Positions 36,261 to 47,693 of a stretch of 64,000 nt of DNA are shown one piece after another. This stretch comes from Alisma plantago-aquatica (taxonomy: Eukaryota; Streptophyta; Magnoliopsida; Alismatales; Alismataceae), in the NCBI GenBank assembly GCA_963693085.1, contig OY856409.1:1615181711-1615245710 (forward strand). Reading direction: 5' to 3'. A program made the position numbers and the translations under genes. The notes below the pieces were generated by a model. That model saw nothing but the letters and a program-made list of their open reading frames with translations, was not told the origin of the DNA and searched no databases. The first letter of the stretch is position 1. Each line of letters starts with the position of its first letter.

Positions 36261-37754
36261 TTATGGATACCCCCCAAAGTAGTTCTGGCTCCAATAGTGA
36301 TCATAAAAGGGTTGCTGCTGCATCTCCATCCTATGCAACCGGTCATGCATCTGTTGTTGGTTGCCAAGGAGGAGGCGCTCATTCTCGAAGATCGCCCGCT
36401 GATTGTCAAGTAATCGGTTCGTAGTATCCTGAATACTGGTATACACTATAGTTTGATGTTGCTGCGTCTGTTGTATGTCATGTAGCATAGCATACATTCC
36501 CTGCATAGAATAGACATCCTCGCTTGGCTGCGACGGCGGTGGTGGTGGCGGAGGCTGTGAAGATGAAGATGCACCCAGATGCATGCGAGGATGCTTCCTA
36601 GGTGCCACTCGTTCCCGAAGAGGTGTGTAGGTCTCCTCTTCCTCTTCAGCCTCGTCGTCATTGTTGTTGTCATCGTCATTGCCGCCGTCTTCATCGGAGT
36701 CAGCAATGGCTATGATAGGCCATCGGAAATGTTGCGCCCCTTCGATATTGAAGACATGATCGGGAAGCGAGCATTCTTGGTATGCATGGTTGACGTGGCA
36801 GTGTGCATACACCAAGCCATCTCGAAGAAGGATGAGGTTGGAGCGGTGCAGATGTTGCAAGTTCACCTTGCTCCTATTGGAGAGAGGAGTAAGCTGCTGG
36901 AAATTCAACCCAAGGTAGGAGGCCAGCTTTGTGATAAGCCCTCCAAAGTGAATTGGAGCTTTCCTTGTACTCCTCTTTACCGCCAAAACGCGCGTTAAGA
37001 AGAACGCGCCCCAGTTGCATTCTTGGCGCTTCAAAAGCTTGTTCAAGAAAAACAAGTCCGTCTCCTGGAACTTGCTGAGAGCCAGATCACCACAGCCGAA
37101 TAAGGTGGTGCAGATCATGCGGTGAAGAACCCGCACGAAAGGATGCTCAAAGTCAGCTACCGCTGCATTGTGGTATCTTACCGATTTGCCCGGCGGCATC
37201 GTCACAAGCTCGGCGAAGATCGCGTCGTAGTCGGTGCGGTTGTCTGACCACCGGTAGTCACTCCGCTAATGATTCCAGTTATAAATCTCATTGAACTGAC
37301 GGAGTGTAAGATTGTAGTCAATGTTGTACAGCCGGAAAGACACCCGGCCCTTGATCCACTCGCGGTCGGTGGCTATGATGTCGTTTGGCACGACACAGAC
37401 ATCCAGTGACGCCATAAACTCAGCCACCAGCTCCTTGTAAGTAGGCCACTCACCGAAGAATGGCTGGCCATCAGCGTGGTACTCCAGCTCATCGGGCCTC
37501 CTGTCCGTGTGACTCGCCTTCCCTTTAAGAATGTAGGCCAGATTAGCCTCGAACCCCAGGTTGCAGATCGTGTCCCGTTCAACATAACGGGTTGGCTCGA
37601 TTTTCCTCTTCAGAATCTCCTCATAAATCTTCTTGACCTCCGTAGACGGATGAACAATCCGCGGGCGTGGAATTGACGCAGTCGGTGGCGGCACGAACTC
37701 CGGGATGTCCATTGGGTTGGCACGCGAAGAAGATGCACCAGCAACATGCACCAT
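36261..37754 (-). pseudogene. A2 ORF2 (Athila ORF-1/env-position protein), one nonsense codon
   Basis: One frame of 498 codons interrupted only by TAG at 37266-37268, which sits where a Gln codon could have been. N-terminus MVHVAGASSSRANPMDIPEF is followed by EVKKIYEEILKRKIEPTRYV and FRLYNIDYNLTLRQFNEIYNW. After the stop come VRYHNAAVADFEHPFVRVLH, a GGLITKLASYLGLNF segment, an Asp/Glu-rich run, prolines, and a Gln/Met-rich C-terminus. It matches the plant transposon protein family of Athila elements, whose function is unknown. I see no clear signal peptide or membrane helix, so env function is not supported. Confidence 0.85.
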
Positions 37755-37935
37755 GGTTGCGGAAGAAGGAGGAGTAGAGAAAGAGCTTGGTGAAGATCGG
37801 AGAAAGAAATCTCCTCTCGATGAAAAACGTGCTCATGGATGCTCGTTGCTGGGCTCGAATTGCTCTGGAGGATGCTCGGTGCAAGTAGAGAAAAATTGCT
37901 ATGGGGTTGTGACGTCATATGACGACAATCCTTCT

Positions 37936-37944
37936 CATATATAG
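37936..37944 (-). promoter_or_regulatory. TATA-like box before A2 ORF2
   Basis: Minus-strand CTATATATG, about 180 bases before the ORF2 ATG and directly below the dyad array 37970-38523. A1 has a like box in the same order (17199-17206). Promoter function is inferred. Confidence 0.45.
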
Positions 37945-37969
37945 CTGACGTCGGTGCTGCTGTGTGCCC

Positions 37970-38523
37970 ATCGATACCATCAACGCGGGTCGATAGTATC
38001 GATAGGCGTAGCACAATCCGTACTACCACTGGTATCGACGGTCGTCGATGGCTGGATCTGCGGGGCCCGGATCGCTGACGTGTCGATACTATCGACAGGT
38101 GTCGATGGTATCGACCCGTCCCACAGATCGACTTTCTGGTTGCTGTGATCGCCGTAGATCTCTCCTCGCGGATCGTTGACGTGGCTTGTCGATACTATCA
38201 ATGTGAGTCGATAGTATCGACTCTCGGATTAGGGCAACTTCCTCGTGAGGCCGGTCGCCGCCTTCTGTATGTGAATGTGTCGATACCATCGACAGGCCCG
38301 TCGATGGTATTGACTTTACTGAGACAATTTCTTCTGAATATCTCCAGAGATCTTGATGGTATCAACTGGCATGTCGATACTATCGACCTTGACTTTGCGA
38401 TCAACCTGTTGGTGTGTCGATACTATCGACGAGGCCGTCGATGGTATCAACGTAGAGTGATTTCTGCAATCGCCAACCTGTACCATGGTCGATACCATCG
38501 ACACAAAGGTCGATGGTATCGAC
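37970..38523. repeat. Paired GTCGATA dyad array between A2 pol and ORF2
   Basis: About sixteen copies in eight pairs, for example GTCGATACTATCGAC near 38083 followed by GTCGATGGTATCGAC near 38100, and a clean pair at the right end (from about 38489). Gaps are mostly 4-7 bases. The motif is the same as in the A2 LTRs. Open frames through this region are by-products of the repeat. Confidence 0.92.
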
Positions 38524-38699
38524 TTTGCCTCAGTCCTGCACAATGAGCAAACGATCACGGTATCTTTTTTACACTAAAAACAAAGTCAAAACAAATCAAA
38601 CTACAAATGTAAATGAAACTAAACTAAAGTATCGATGGTTGGGTTGCCTCCCAACAAGAGCCCTTATTTAACGTCTTAGGCTAGACGACTTGAAGCTCG

Positions 38700-41600
38700 T
38701 CATGCATCTGGAAGTGCAATGAGTTTGACCTCATTCACTTTCCTCGTGTAATCTTCACCAAAATACAATTTCAACCTTTTTCCATTGACCAAAAACGTAG
38801 TCTCGCCATCGTGCACCATGATTGCGCCATGTGGTCTGACCTCCTCTACTGTTAATGGTCCACTCCATCGGGATTTCAGCTTCCCGGGATGCATCTTCAG
38901 CCTAGAGTTGAACAAAAGGACACGATCTCCTTTCTTGAACACGCACATCTGAATGTGGCGATCATGAATCAACTTTGTGCGCTCCTTGTATATCCGAGAG
39001 TTTTCATATGCATTCATTCGCATCTCATCAAGTTCATTTAATTCAAGTAACCTCTTCTTTCCCGCTTCATCATAACTCAGGTTTAGCTTTCTCAGCGCCC
39101 AATGTGCTTTGTGCTCTAATTCCACCGGCAAGTGACAGGCCCGACCATAAGCCAACCTAAATGGCGTGGTGCCTATAGGTGTCTTGTATGCCATCCTGTA
39201 TGCCCACAATACATCCGGTAGTAGGGCACTCCAATTCTTCCTCATGGAAGCCACAGTACGCTCCAAAATCTTCTTAATTTCTCGATTGGAGGCCTCCACT
39301 TGTCCTTGAGTTTGCGGGTGGTACGGGGTACCAATGTTATGTTTGACCCCATATTTTCTCAATAGTGTCGAGAACTTTTGATTCCGGAAGTGTGTACCCC
39401 CATCACTAATGATCATTCGGGGCACACCGAACCTGCAGAAAATATATTCCTTAACAAACCTGCACACTACAGTGGAATCATTAGTCCTTGTGGGTATTGC
39501 CTCTACCCACTTCGACACATAATCAATAGCCAAAAGGATATACATATTAGAATTTGAGGACACAAAAGGTCCCATAAAATCTATACCCCATAAGTCAAAT
39601 ACCTCAACCTCCTGGAATACATTAAGGGGCATCTCTTGTCTCTTCGAAATGTTGCCCGCCCTTTGGCAGGAACCACATTGCCACACAAACTCATAAGCAT
39701 CCCTAAACAAGGTAGGCCAATATAGGCCACTTTCCAGTACTTTGGCTGTTGTACGAGAGCTTGCATGGTGTTCGCCCGTCGGTAGTGTGTGGCAATGACG
39801 AAGAACACTCTCGTATTCCACCTCAGGTACACACCTGCGTAAAACACCATCCCTGCATTGCTTCAAGAGAATAGGGTCATCCCAAAAATAATATCATAGA
39901 GAATGGAAAATTTTCTTCTTCTCTTGATACGTCCAATCATCCGGGATGATTTTGCAGGCAAGATAGTTCATGATATATGAAAAGCATGAATCTTTAGAAT
40001 TCACTTTCAAAAGTTGTTCATCCAGAAATGTCTCAGTAATGGGTATGTGTAAATCGTTTTCATCTACCCTCTCTAACCTAGACAAATGATCCGCTACCAC
40101 ATTTTCAATCCCCGCCTTGTCTTTGATTTCGATATCAAATTCTTGTAAAAGCAAGATCCACCTAATCAATCTAGGTTTGGCATCTTTTTTCTCCATCGAA
40201 TACTTAATAGCGGTGTGGTCCGTCCAAACTACGACTTTCGATCCAACTAGATATTGCTGAAATTTTTCAAAAGCGAAAACAACGGCAAGCAATTCTTTTT
40301 TGGTAGTCGTGTAATTGAGTTGGGCGTCATTCAAAGTTTTAGAGGCATAAAAAATCACAACGGGTTTATTGTCCACCCTCTGTCCCAACACAGCCCCAAC
40401 CGCAAAATCAGATGCGTCACACATGAGTTCAAACGGCTTGGTCCAATCCGGTGTTTGCACAATTGGTGCAGAAATCAATTTTTCCTTAAGCACGTTGAAC
40501 GCATGTAGACATTTTTCATTGAAGTCAAAAACAACATCCTTTTCTAAAAGCTCAGATAAAGGTTTGGCGATTTTAGAAAAATCGTTTATAAAATGACGAT
40601 AGAAACTGGCATGCCCTAAGAAACTTCGCACCCCTTTTACCGAATTTGGTGGGGGCAATTTGGAAATCACTTCAATTTTTACAAGGTCTACCTCCAAACC
40701 TTTGCTAGACACTTTATGTCCTAGCACTATTCCTTCACTTACCATCATATGACATTTTTCCCAATTGAGGACCAAATGTGTGTTCTCACAACATTGTAAA
40801 ACCTTATCCATATTGTAAAGGCATTCATCAAAAGATGCACCATAAAGTGAGAAATCATCCATAAAGACCTCTAGACAGCGTTCTACCATATCAGAAAAAA
40901 TGGCGAGCATACAACGCTGAAAGGTCGCCGGTGCATTACATAACCCAAAAGGCATATGGCGGTACGCAAATGTTCCATAAGGACAAGTAAAGGTGGACTT
41001 CTCTTGGTCCTTAGGATCTATCGAAATCTAATTATACCCCGAATAACCATCTAGAAAACAAAAATGTGATCGGCTGGCTAAGTGCTCTAAAATTTGATCA
41101 ATAAATGGAAAAGGAAAGTGATCCTTTAGCATAGCGGCATTCAATCGCCGGTAATCTATGCAAACACGCCACTCGGTTACCAAGCGGGTAGTGATAGGTT
41201 CATTTAAAAGATTGTGGGTAACATTAATTCCCCCCTTTTTAGGGACTACCTGCGTGGGACTCGCCCATGTCGAGTCCAAAATAGCATAGATGATACCTGC
41301 GGAAAGAAGCTTAATCACCTCCTTCTTCACAACCTCCATCATGCTCGGATTTAGTCGATGTTGCGGTTGAATCACCGCCTTGGCTCCCTCCTCGAGCCGA
41401 ATCTTATGCTGGCACAAAGTAGGGGAGATCCCCTTGATATCTGCAACAGACCACCCAAATGCTCCCCGATGGTTCTTCAGCACAATCAACAACTGGTCCT
41501 CCTCCTCAGCACTCAGATAAGCAGATATAATCACAGGCAACTTTTCTTCCTCATCTAGAAATGCGTACTTGAGGTGCGGTGGCAGCGGTTTCAACTCCAA

Positions 41601-42470
41601 TTCTGGTGGGTTGATTAAGGATGATTGAAGCGGTGGTGGGAGTTCGCCTAAATCTTCATAGTACCTCGCATAGAAGCACGGCAACGTCTGAAGCATCTTG
41701 GCGCACTCCTTTAGTGATTTTCTTCTCATCCAATCATGAGTGATATTGACTAAGCAGGACTCAAGTGGTAATTCTGGATATGTGTCAAAAACTGAATTTG
41801 ATATAGCCTCATCTTCAGCAGAGGGAGGAATGTCCTCCTCCTCGTCGTTCGGAAAACCTACAGCCTTGCTAAGGGATACCACCTTGGTCTGCTCCATGAT
41901 GTCCACAGCCAATGTCCCCTTTTCCACCTTGTTCATTACATGAGCCATATCTAAAAATGGCTTCCCTAGACAAAGTGAGATATTGTTATCAAAATGTTTT
42001 ACCATGTGGCATTGCTCCTTGGATTTAGGTGAAGTGGCGCTAGAAGGCATGACCATCTCAAATCGATCATCGGCTATACCTAAGGTCAAACGACCTCTCC
42101 CCATCTCAAGTATCATGTCAGCTGTAGCTTGGAAGGGTTGTCCGAGTAGTAGCTCATTGCCTTGTTCATCTTGCATCTCCATGATGACAAAATATGCTGG
42201 AAATACAAATCAATCTACTTTCACTAGCACGTCTTCACAAATACTGTATGGCTTTACCACTGAATTGTCCGCCAATTGGATTGTCATGTTGCTCGGTCGT
42301 GACTCTTTTAATCCCAGATTCTTGAATGTAGAGAGGGGCATCAAGTTAATGCTTGCCCCTGAGTCACATAGCGCTTCACTAAACTTAACTTTCCCAATGT
42401 AACATGAGATGTTGAAACAGCCCGGATCCTGCCTCTTTGGCGGCAATGTGCCCATGATGAAGGCCCTCAC
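38700..42470 (-). pseudogene. A2 pol: protease, RT, RNase H, integrase
   Basis: Same frame as gag, ending at TGA 38700-38702. Protease has ALCDSGASINLMPLSTF. RT has EWRVCIDYRRLNAAMLKDHF, the active site [11 protein letters not shown] and [15 protein letters not shown]. RNase H has [18 protein letters not shown] and [16 protein letters not shown]. Integrase has an HHCC finger ending WQCGSCQRAG, GIDFMGPF, IISDGGTHF and HPQTQGQVEASNREI. In-frame stops lie at 42210-42212 (TGA), 41028-41030 (TAG) and 39894-39896 (TGA); none shifts the frame. RT and integrase active sites look intact. Confidence 0.95.
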
Positions 42471-44186
42471 CTACTCCTTGAGCACAACAACCTCCGTGTC
42501 TGGGATTTTTCTCTTCTTGGTAATGATGTCTTTCAGAAATTTGCCGTAAGAAGGGATTTTCTCAATTGCTTCCAATAATGGGATGTTGACTAAAAGCTTT
42601 CTGAAACTATCTAGAAACTTTTTTAATTGGGCATCCACTTTCCTTGCCTTTGCACTGTTCGGATATGGGATCGGGACAGCCTATGTCCATTGATGTGGTG
42701 GCACATAAGATGTCCTTTTCTGCGTCTCCTCCTCATCTACAATAGGATCTTCAGTAGCATCCACTGCTATATCTGTAACTGGTTCTGTGACCGGTATGGG
42801 CAGCTCCTCAGTGGCCTCACCTTTAATTTCTGCTTGGGGTTTGCTTGGTTCATTGACTCTGGGGTTTAATAGTTTCTTTCCACTCCTTAGCAAGATGGCC
42901 TTCGCCTGCTGGTTTCCTCCTGGAATATTAGTGTTACCCGGAAAACCTTGGTGTGCCAGCTTCTTCAAATTGGCTATCTCCGCTGCCATTTGTGCCATGG
43001 ACATCTCTATTGTCCTCATTTGAGCCCCATGGCACTGCAGTGTCTGCCCGAATTGGTTCATAAACTCCCCTTGTTGCTTTATCTGCTGGCCAAAAGTAGT
43101 CATTAATTCTTGATTATGCTTTATCACTTGATTGAGCAACTCTGTGCTCTTATCCTCCGCTACTAGCTGGGGTTTTGCATCTGGATCCTGCAAGAAGTTG
43201 TTTGGATCCTTCCAAGATAACTTCTTGTCTTTCCTCCATGAATAATCATTATTTTTGTAGCCTTGTTGCTGCCTCATGAATTTAACTTGAGCCTCATCCT
43301 CAGACTCAGTATCCTCCTTTGAAAGTAGTTTCTTCGTGAGAAGATCCATCTTCTCATTGAGCTCCTTGATTGCTTTTGATTCCCCTGCTACTCGAACATG
43401 CTCCACAGCGTCTCTATCGCCCCATGATTGCTTCTTGGCCATGTTCTTTAGGATTTCCCAACACTTGGTGTCTGTTTTGTTCAAGAAGAATCATGAGCCT
43501 ACTTAATCGAGGTTGCTTCTATCATGCTCGGAGAGAGAAAAATAGAAGATCTTGACCTGTGTCTCCTTGTCAAGCCCGTGATGCGGGCATCGCCTGAGCA
43601 TGATCTGAAACCTTTCCCAGGTCTCAGAGTAGGTCTCTCCTACTTTCTGAGTGAAGTTGTGGATCTTCCTGATCATGTCATTGGTCTTCTCGGGCGGGAA
43701 GAACCTTTCAAAGAAAACCTCTATCATGTGGTCCCAGGATTCCACATATTCATCGTCCAGGTTGTGCAACCACTCTCTTGCGTTTCCCGCTAGAGAACTC
43801 GGGAAGAGCTTCAAGTAGAGAACATCTTGTGGAAATATGTCTATTTTTATCATATCACAATTCTCCACAAATTGACTTATATGTGTGACTGGGTCTTCAT
43901 TCTTGATCCCATGGAATGCATTCAACTTCACCAGGTTGATTAATGCAGGATCAATCTTGTATGTTGGAATATTAACCGCCTGCTTCTTGATCGGCCCCTT
44001 AGAAGCGGATGAAGAAGAAGCTTTGATCTTCTCCCATATTGTCTGTGGCTCTGCCATTTCTTCCTGTTCTGATTCTGAATCGGTATCCTCCAGATGGTCT
44101 TGATTGTACCCGTCCTCGTCATCAGGTCCTGGCAGTGGAACCTCTGGTGCTTGTTGCGTGTAGTCGGTACTACGCGTCTGCACCAT
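42471..44186 (-). pseudogene. A2 gag and gag-protease linker
   Basis: ATG at 44186 gives MVQTRSTDYTQQ. The gag fold includes FHGIKNEDPVTHISQFVE, LAGNAREWLHNLDDEYVESW and ETWERFQIMLRRCPHHG. In-frame stops lie at 43503-43505 (TAA), 43491-43493 (TGA), 42681-42683 (TAG) and 42471-42473 (TAG); no frameshift was needed to read it. The part after 43480 is Lys/Glu/Gln-rich and holds ATIEMSMAQMAAEIANLKK-like coiled-coil text (around 42960-43010). Gag builds the particle. Confidence 0.92.
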
Positions 44187-44332
44187 GCACAGTACCTGTA
44201 AAATGGTAACTTAAGTTCAGTACCGTGCTTGACGATTACAAAATTTAGAAAATAGACTATGAATTTTTAAAATGATAAAAAAATGTGGCCTAGAGTGGCC
44301 GCTTGCAGCACTCGTAGTGTCGACAACTTGTC

Positions 44333-44353
44333 GTATCCCTGGCAACGGTGCCA
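44333..44353 (-). other. A2 primer-binding site
   Basis: Minus-strand TGGCACCGTTGCCAGGGATA, close to the Athila/Tat aspartate-tRNA site, six bases inside the LTR edge at 44360. Confidence 0.88.
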
Positions 44354-44359
44354 AAAACT

Positions 44360-45978
44360 TGACATGCTTTTTACGTGTGTAGAAATGCAAGTGTACGCGT
44401 CAATGTAATATAGGCCTTTGTGAGGCCCGAGTCGAACTCAGGGATACGTGAATTGTCAGAGACTACTACTAACTACTCATAATCAGCTAGACTGATTAAA
44501 TAGTTGGAAGTTGTTGTTAAAATTAAAAGAAAATGAAAATAAAACAAAACAAAGCAATTGATTAAATGTTCGGTTTAATCAATTCAAAATGAGATCTTTA
44601 GGATTGCGGTTTCACCACGGGTTTTCATTGTATTAGATTCTATTCAGTTATTCAAATTTATCTCTCTATCCAGGTAGTGGCATGAAATCAGAATTGCCCA
44701 TTATCGTGGTACAATTCACTACCTATGTCTAGGTCGGTTCCACCGTCGTAGTAACCTATACCCTAAATTAGGTGCATTAGAATCGATCTCTCGGTATCCA
44801 CCATTAACCTTACACCACCTTGTTCAAGGGATTTGTCAATTAATGTCAATTTTGGCTCTTTTCAACCGTTAATTCTTCTTTCAAAGTAATTAAGGGCACT
44901 AGATTATTATTATTATGGTGATCAAGCATAACAATATAATTGAGAAAATGAAATTATACCACGGATTTAAGAGATCAAACATGAATTACTATGATAAAAT
45001 TGTCATACAATGAATTCCCAGGCTACTCCCGGTCCTAAAGACAAAGGGGATTAGCCATGCATGTTCATCTCAGAGCAAAACGTGGAGTAGAAAAAGGAAA
45101 ACATGGAGAAAACGTGATTGAGTGGTGAAACCCCTGAACGGAGAAGATCCAAGCGATCCTTGGTGTAGAATACGCGTTCTCCCACCTTTCGGTGGTGGAA
45201 TTCATCTTCTTCGGTGTCCGAATCGGCTGGGGCGTGCTTCTGGGCTCCATTCTTCTCTCCACACATTCTCGGGACATGTGCAGTTGCTAATGACGTGATG
45301 GATTGCTCTTGGCCACCGTCATTAGGTATAATCACCGAGTGAGGTCACCAAATAATCACAGTCGTCGGATTTAGATTGATCTGAAACCAACTTGTATCTG
45401 ACGATGTCGATACTATCGAAGCGAGTCGATAGTATCGACCTTGTGTTGTGCCGGCTGATCTTCTTTTCTTTTCTCTGTCGCGACTGATGCTAGCTCGATT
45501 CCATCGACGAGGGTCGATGGTATCAACTCTCTTAGGCGTCACTTTTGTCCTTTTACCGTCGTTGTAGCTCCACTCGTCAATAGTATAGACTGATGTGTCG
45601 ATAGTATCGACGCACTTCTCGCCAGCAACCTGATGGTAAATTGATACCATCGACGAGGGTCGCTAGTATCGACTTTCTTCTACTCCTTGCGGCTGGCAAC
45701 CTATGGTCCGGTCGATGGTATCGACCACTGTCGATGGTATCGACAGAAGCAGATACTTGTTTTTCCTAAAATTACAACACGAAACCACATAAGCCTACAC
45801 AAAACGTATTCTTTTGATAATTTATACTCAAAATACTAAAAATAAGGGAGATTTGACATAGAGAAGTATCATAGACCAAAGTAGATGAATTATGCAACAT
45901 TAACCACAACAATGACTAATAAATGCATAAAACACATATAAAACAAGTCTATAAATGTGACTCAAAATCATCGCATCA
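44360..45978 (-). repeat. A2 5' LTR
   Basis: 1619 bases, pairs with 32985-34600. It contains the GTCGATA dyad array at 45405-45744 with several arms mutated compared with the other LTR. Confidence 0.95.
45405..45744. repeat. Paired GTCGATA dyad array in A2 5' LTR
   Basis: Five pairs co-linear with 34029-34367. Differences include TATCGAA at 45419, CTCGATTCCATCGAC near 45496 and GTCAATAGTATAGAC near 45574, so some arms have decayed while others stayed exact. Confidence 0.9.
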
Positions 45979-45983
45979 TGCTC
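45979..45983. repeat. Right TSD of A2 (TGCTC)
   Basis: Matches 32980-32984. Confidence 0.9.
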
Positions 45984-47676
45984 TGTGTGAAGATCACGGT
46001 GGTTCTCTGGAGCTAGGATGTTGATCGAGTTCGCTGGCGTCTCCTCGGCAGATCGGGGTTGGTAGGATGATGCAACGCGCCGCGAGTGTGGTCAGATCTG
46101 GGCAGAGTCTCGGCGATCTCGACTTTGTCGATGCCACTCTGTTCAAGCGTGATGGATGGCGAGCGGCCGGTCTGTCCCAGACCTACGGGCTATGCAAGCT
46201 GCTTCATCACACTGAGGAAGGAAGGGGTGTCCTCCCCTTATTTCACTAGCACCTCCTTTTCCCTTCCCCGTGTGATTTCGGCCTATCCAGGATGACGTCT
46301 ATCCACGATGTCGTCTGGATCCCGCCTTGCCGTTCACAGTTGGCTTCCTCGCTGGATGTTGCTGGCCTGCTTGGCGGAGTGGACTCATCATAGACTTCGG
46401 TCTCTAGCGTTTGCCTCTAGTTGTCTAGTGGCGATTTTTGGCGGTGTCCGCTCTTCTGGTGTTGCCTCCACAATGAGCGTGCTCCGGCTTGGTGGCGGTG
46501 ATGAGTCATCTTTGACTCCACCTCGCCTTGCCCTGCCTGTGGGAGTCCTTCCTTCTTCGGATCGGGGTTTTCCTTTACGGTAGTTGGGTGGCTTCAAGGT
46601 AGTATCCACCGTTGTTGCAGCTGTGGGGGAGTTGCGAGTCAAGCGGCAGCAAAAGAGGGGGCTTCTACTCCTGATTAGGGGGTATTTTGTTGGCTTGCTG
46701 GCTTTCTTCACCTCGACTTCTCTATTGCTACGGATGGAATGCCCTTCAGGCGTTCGAGGATGGGTTGCTATGACAACGCTTGTCATCCTTTTGTTGTGCT
46801 GTTAGATGCTTTTGGTGGTGGGTTTTCAAGGGAAGGAAGATTGCTTCTCTCTTCCTCCTTTGTTGTTTTTGTTGATGCATACAAGAGCATCGTCGCTCTT
46901 CTTGGAGGAACTGTGTTGTTCCAAATGGTCCCTGGAGAGGCTTTGATTCTTTGATGATCATTTCCTTTGTTGGTTCCTTTTGGACCTGTTGCACGAGGCG
47001 TGGAGTGTTCTCTTCTTTGGGATTGCATTTCATTGCTTGTTGAGGTCCCGAACAGGATATGGTGTCTAGTGCAATTGACAGCTTGAACATCTGCTTGCCT
47101 TGGATGTATGTGGTTGGTGGTTGGACGACCATGTCCATTCTTTTTGGGTATGCTGATTGTCATGGCTCCATGGCTGTCAAATATCATCTGTAGAAGTCTT
47201 AAGGGTTGTAAACGTGGAGGCTCCTTCTGTTCTAGCCAAGATGTCCTGCTTGGTTCCCTATAGATGGAATATTGTACCAGGTGCAGTTGATCTAATATGC
47301 CAGGGGAGGAGGTAGCGTGTGGCAGGCCTACATCCTCCATTTTGACTCTTTTGTGATCCATCTGAATCCTCGTTTGGGAGTGGGATAGGAGGTGTCCGAT
47401 CATTGTGTTTGGTAGCTGGTCTGTTGTCTCATATGGGCGTATTTGTGGGTGTGTTTATTGGTCCTGTATGTAGCTTCTGTCTTCCTGCTGAGTCTATGTG
47501 GTTTGTATCTTCTGTCTCTCCCTCTGACTTGTTTCAGCTTGGAGGTTTCTCTGGTCGGATCTCTTTTTATCCCCCTACGTGGGGATTGGGGATCTTTTAG
47601 TCTTTCTTAGGGGCGCTTTATGTACCCAAAGTTTTGGTTTTTCATAGTAATAGGATTTTTGCGCGACCAAAAAAAA

Positions 47677-47693
47677 GAAAGGAGGTGGACAAA
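47677..47693. repeat. Right 17-bp TSD of the poly(A) retroposon
   Basis: GAAAGGAGGTGGACAAA, identical to 32832-32848. Confidence 0.9.

Larger units (their letters stand above)
32985..45978 (-). mobile_element. A2: complete Athila-type Ty3/gypsy retrotransposon
   Basis: A 13.0-kb minus-strand element with LTRs 32985-34600 and 44360-45978, TSD TGCTC on both sides, PBS 44333-44353, one gag-pol frame (44186-38700), a dyad array (37970-38523), ORF2 (37754-36261) and a PPT beside 34601. ORF2 after pol is the Athila layout. In the first 145 bases the LTRs differ at about a dozen sites, almost all transitions, so it is not recent but is younger than A1. Seven in-frame stops interrupt gag-pol and one interrupts ORF2. 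Confidence 0.95.
32849..47676 (+). mobile_element. GC-rich poly(A) retroposon, split by A2
   Basis: Pieces 32849-32984 and 45984-47676, about 1.8 kb together. It is bounded by exact 17-base repeats and ends in a short A-tract (47669-47676), the hallmarks of target-primed reverse transcription. It is markedly more GC-rich than its surroundings at the left. I found no convincing protein: open frames such as 46388-46786 and 47403-47600 have no known domain. It could be a truncated or non-autonomous LINE, a long SINE-like element or a processed pseudogene. Confidence 0.75.

Noticed and set aside
36261..37205. A2 ORF2 as a retroviral envelope
   Set aside because: Env-like in position only; I see no convincing signal peptide, membrane anchor or fusion segment, and the sequence fits the Athila ORF-1 family.
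46388..46786. Possible genes in the GC-rich retroposon (132, 206 and 91 codons on both strands)
   Set aside because: Overlapping frames on opposite strands, no known domain, and a GC-rich body that would leave frames open by chance.
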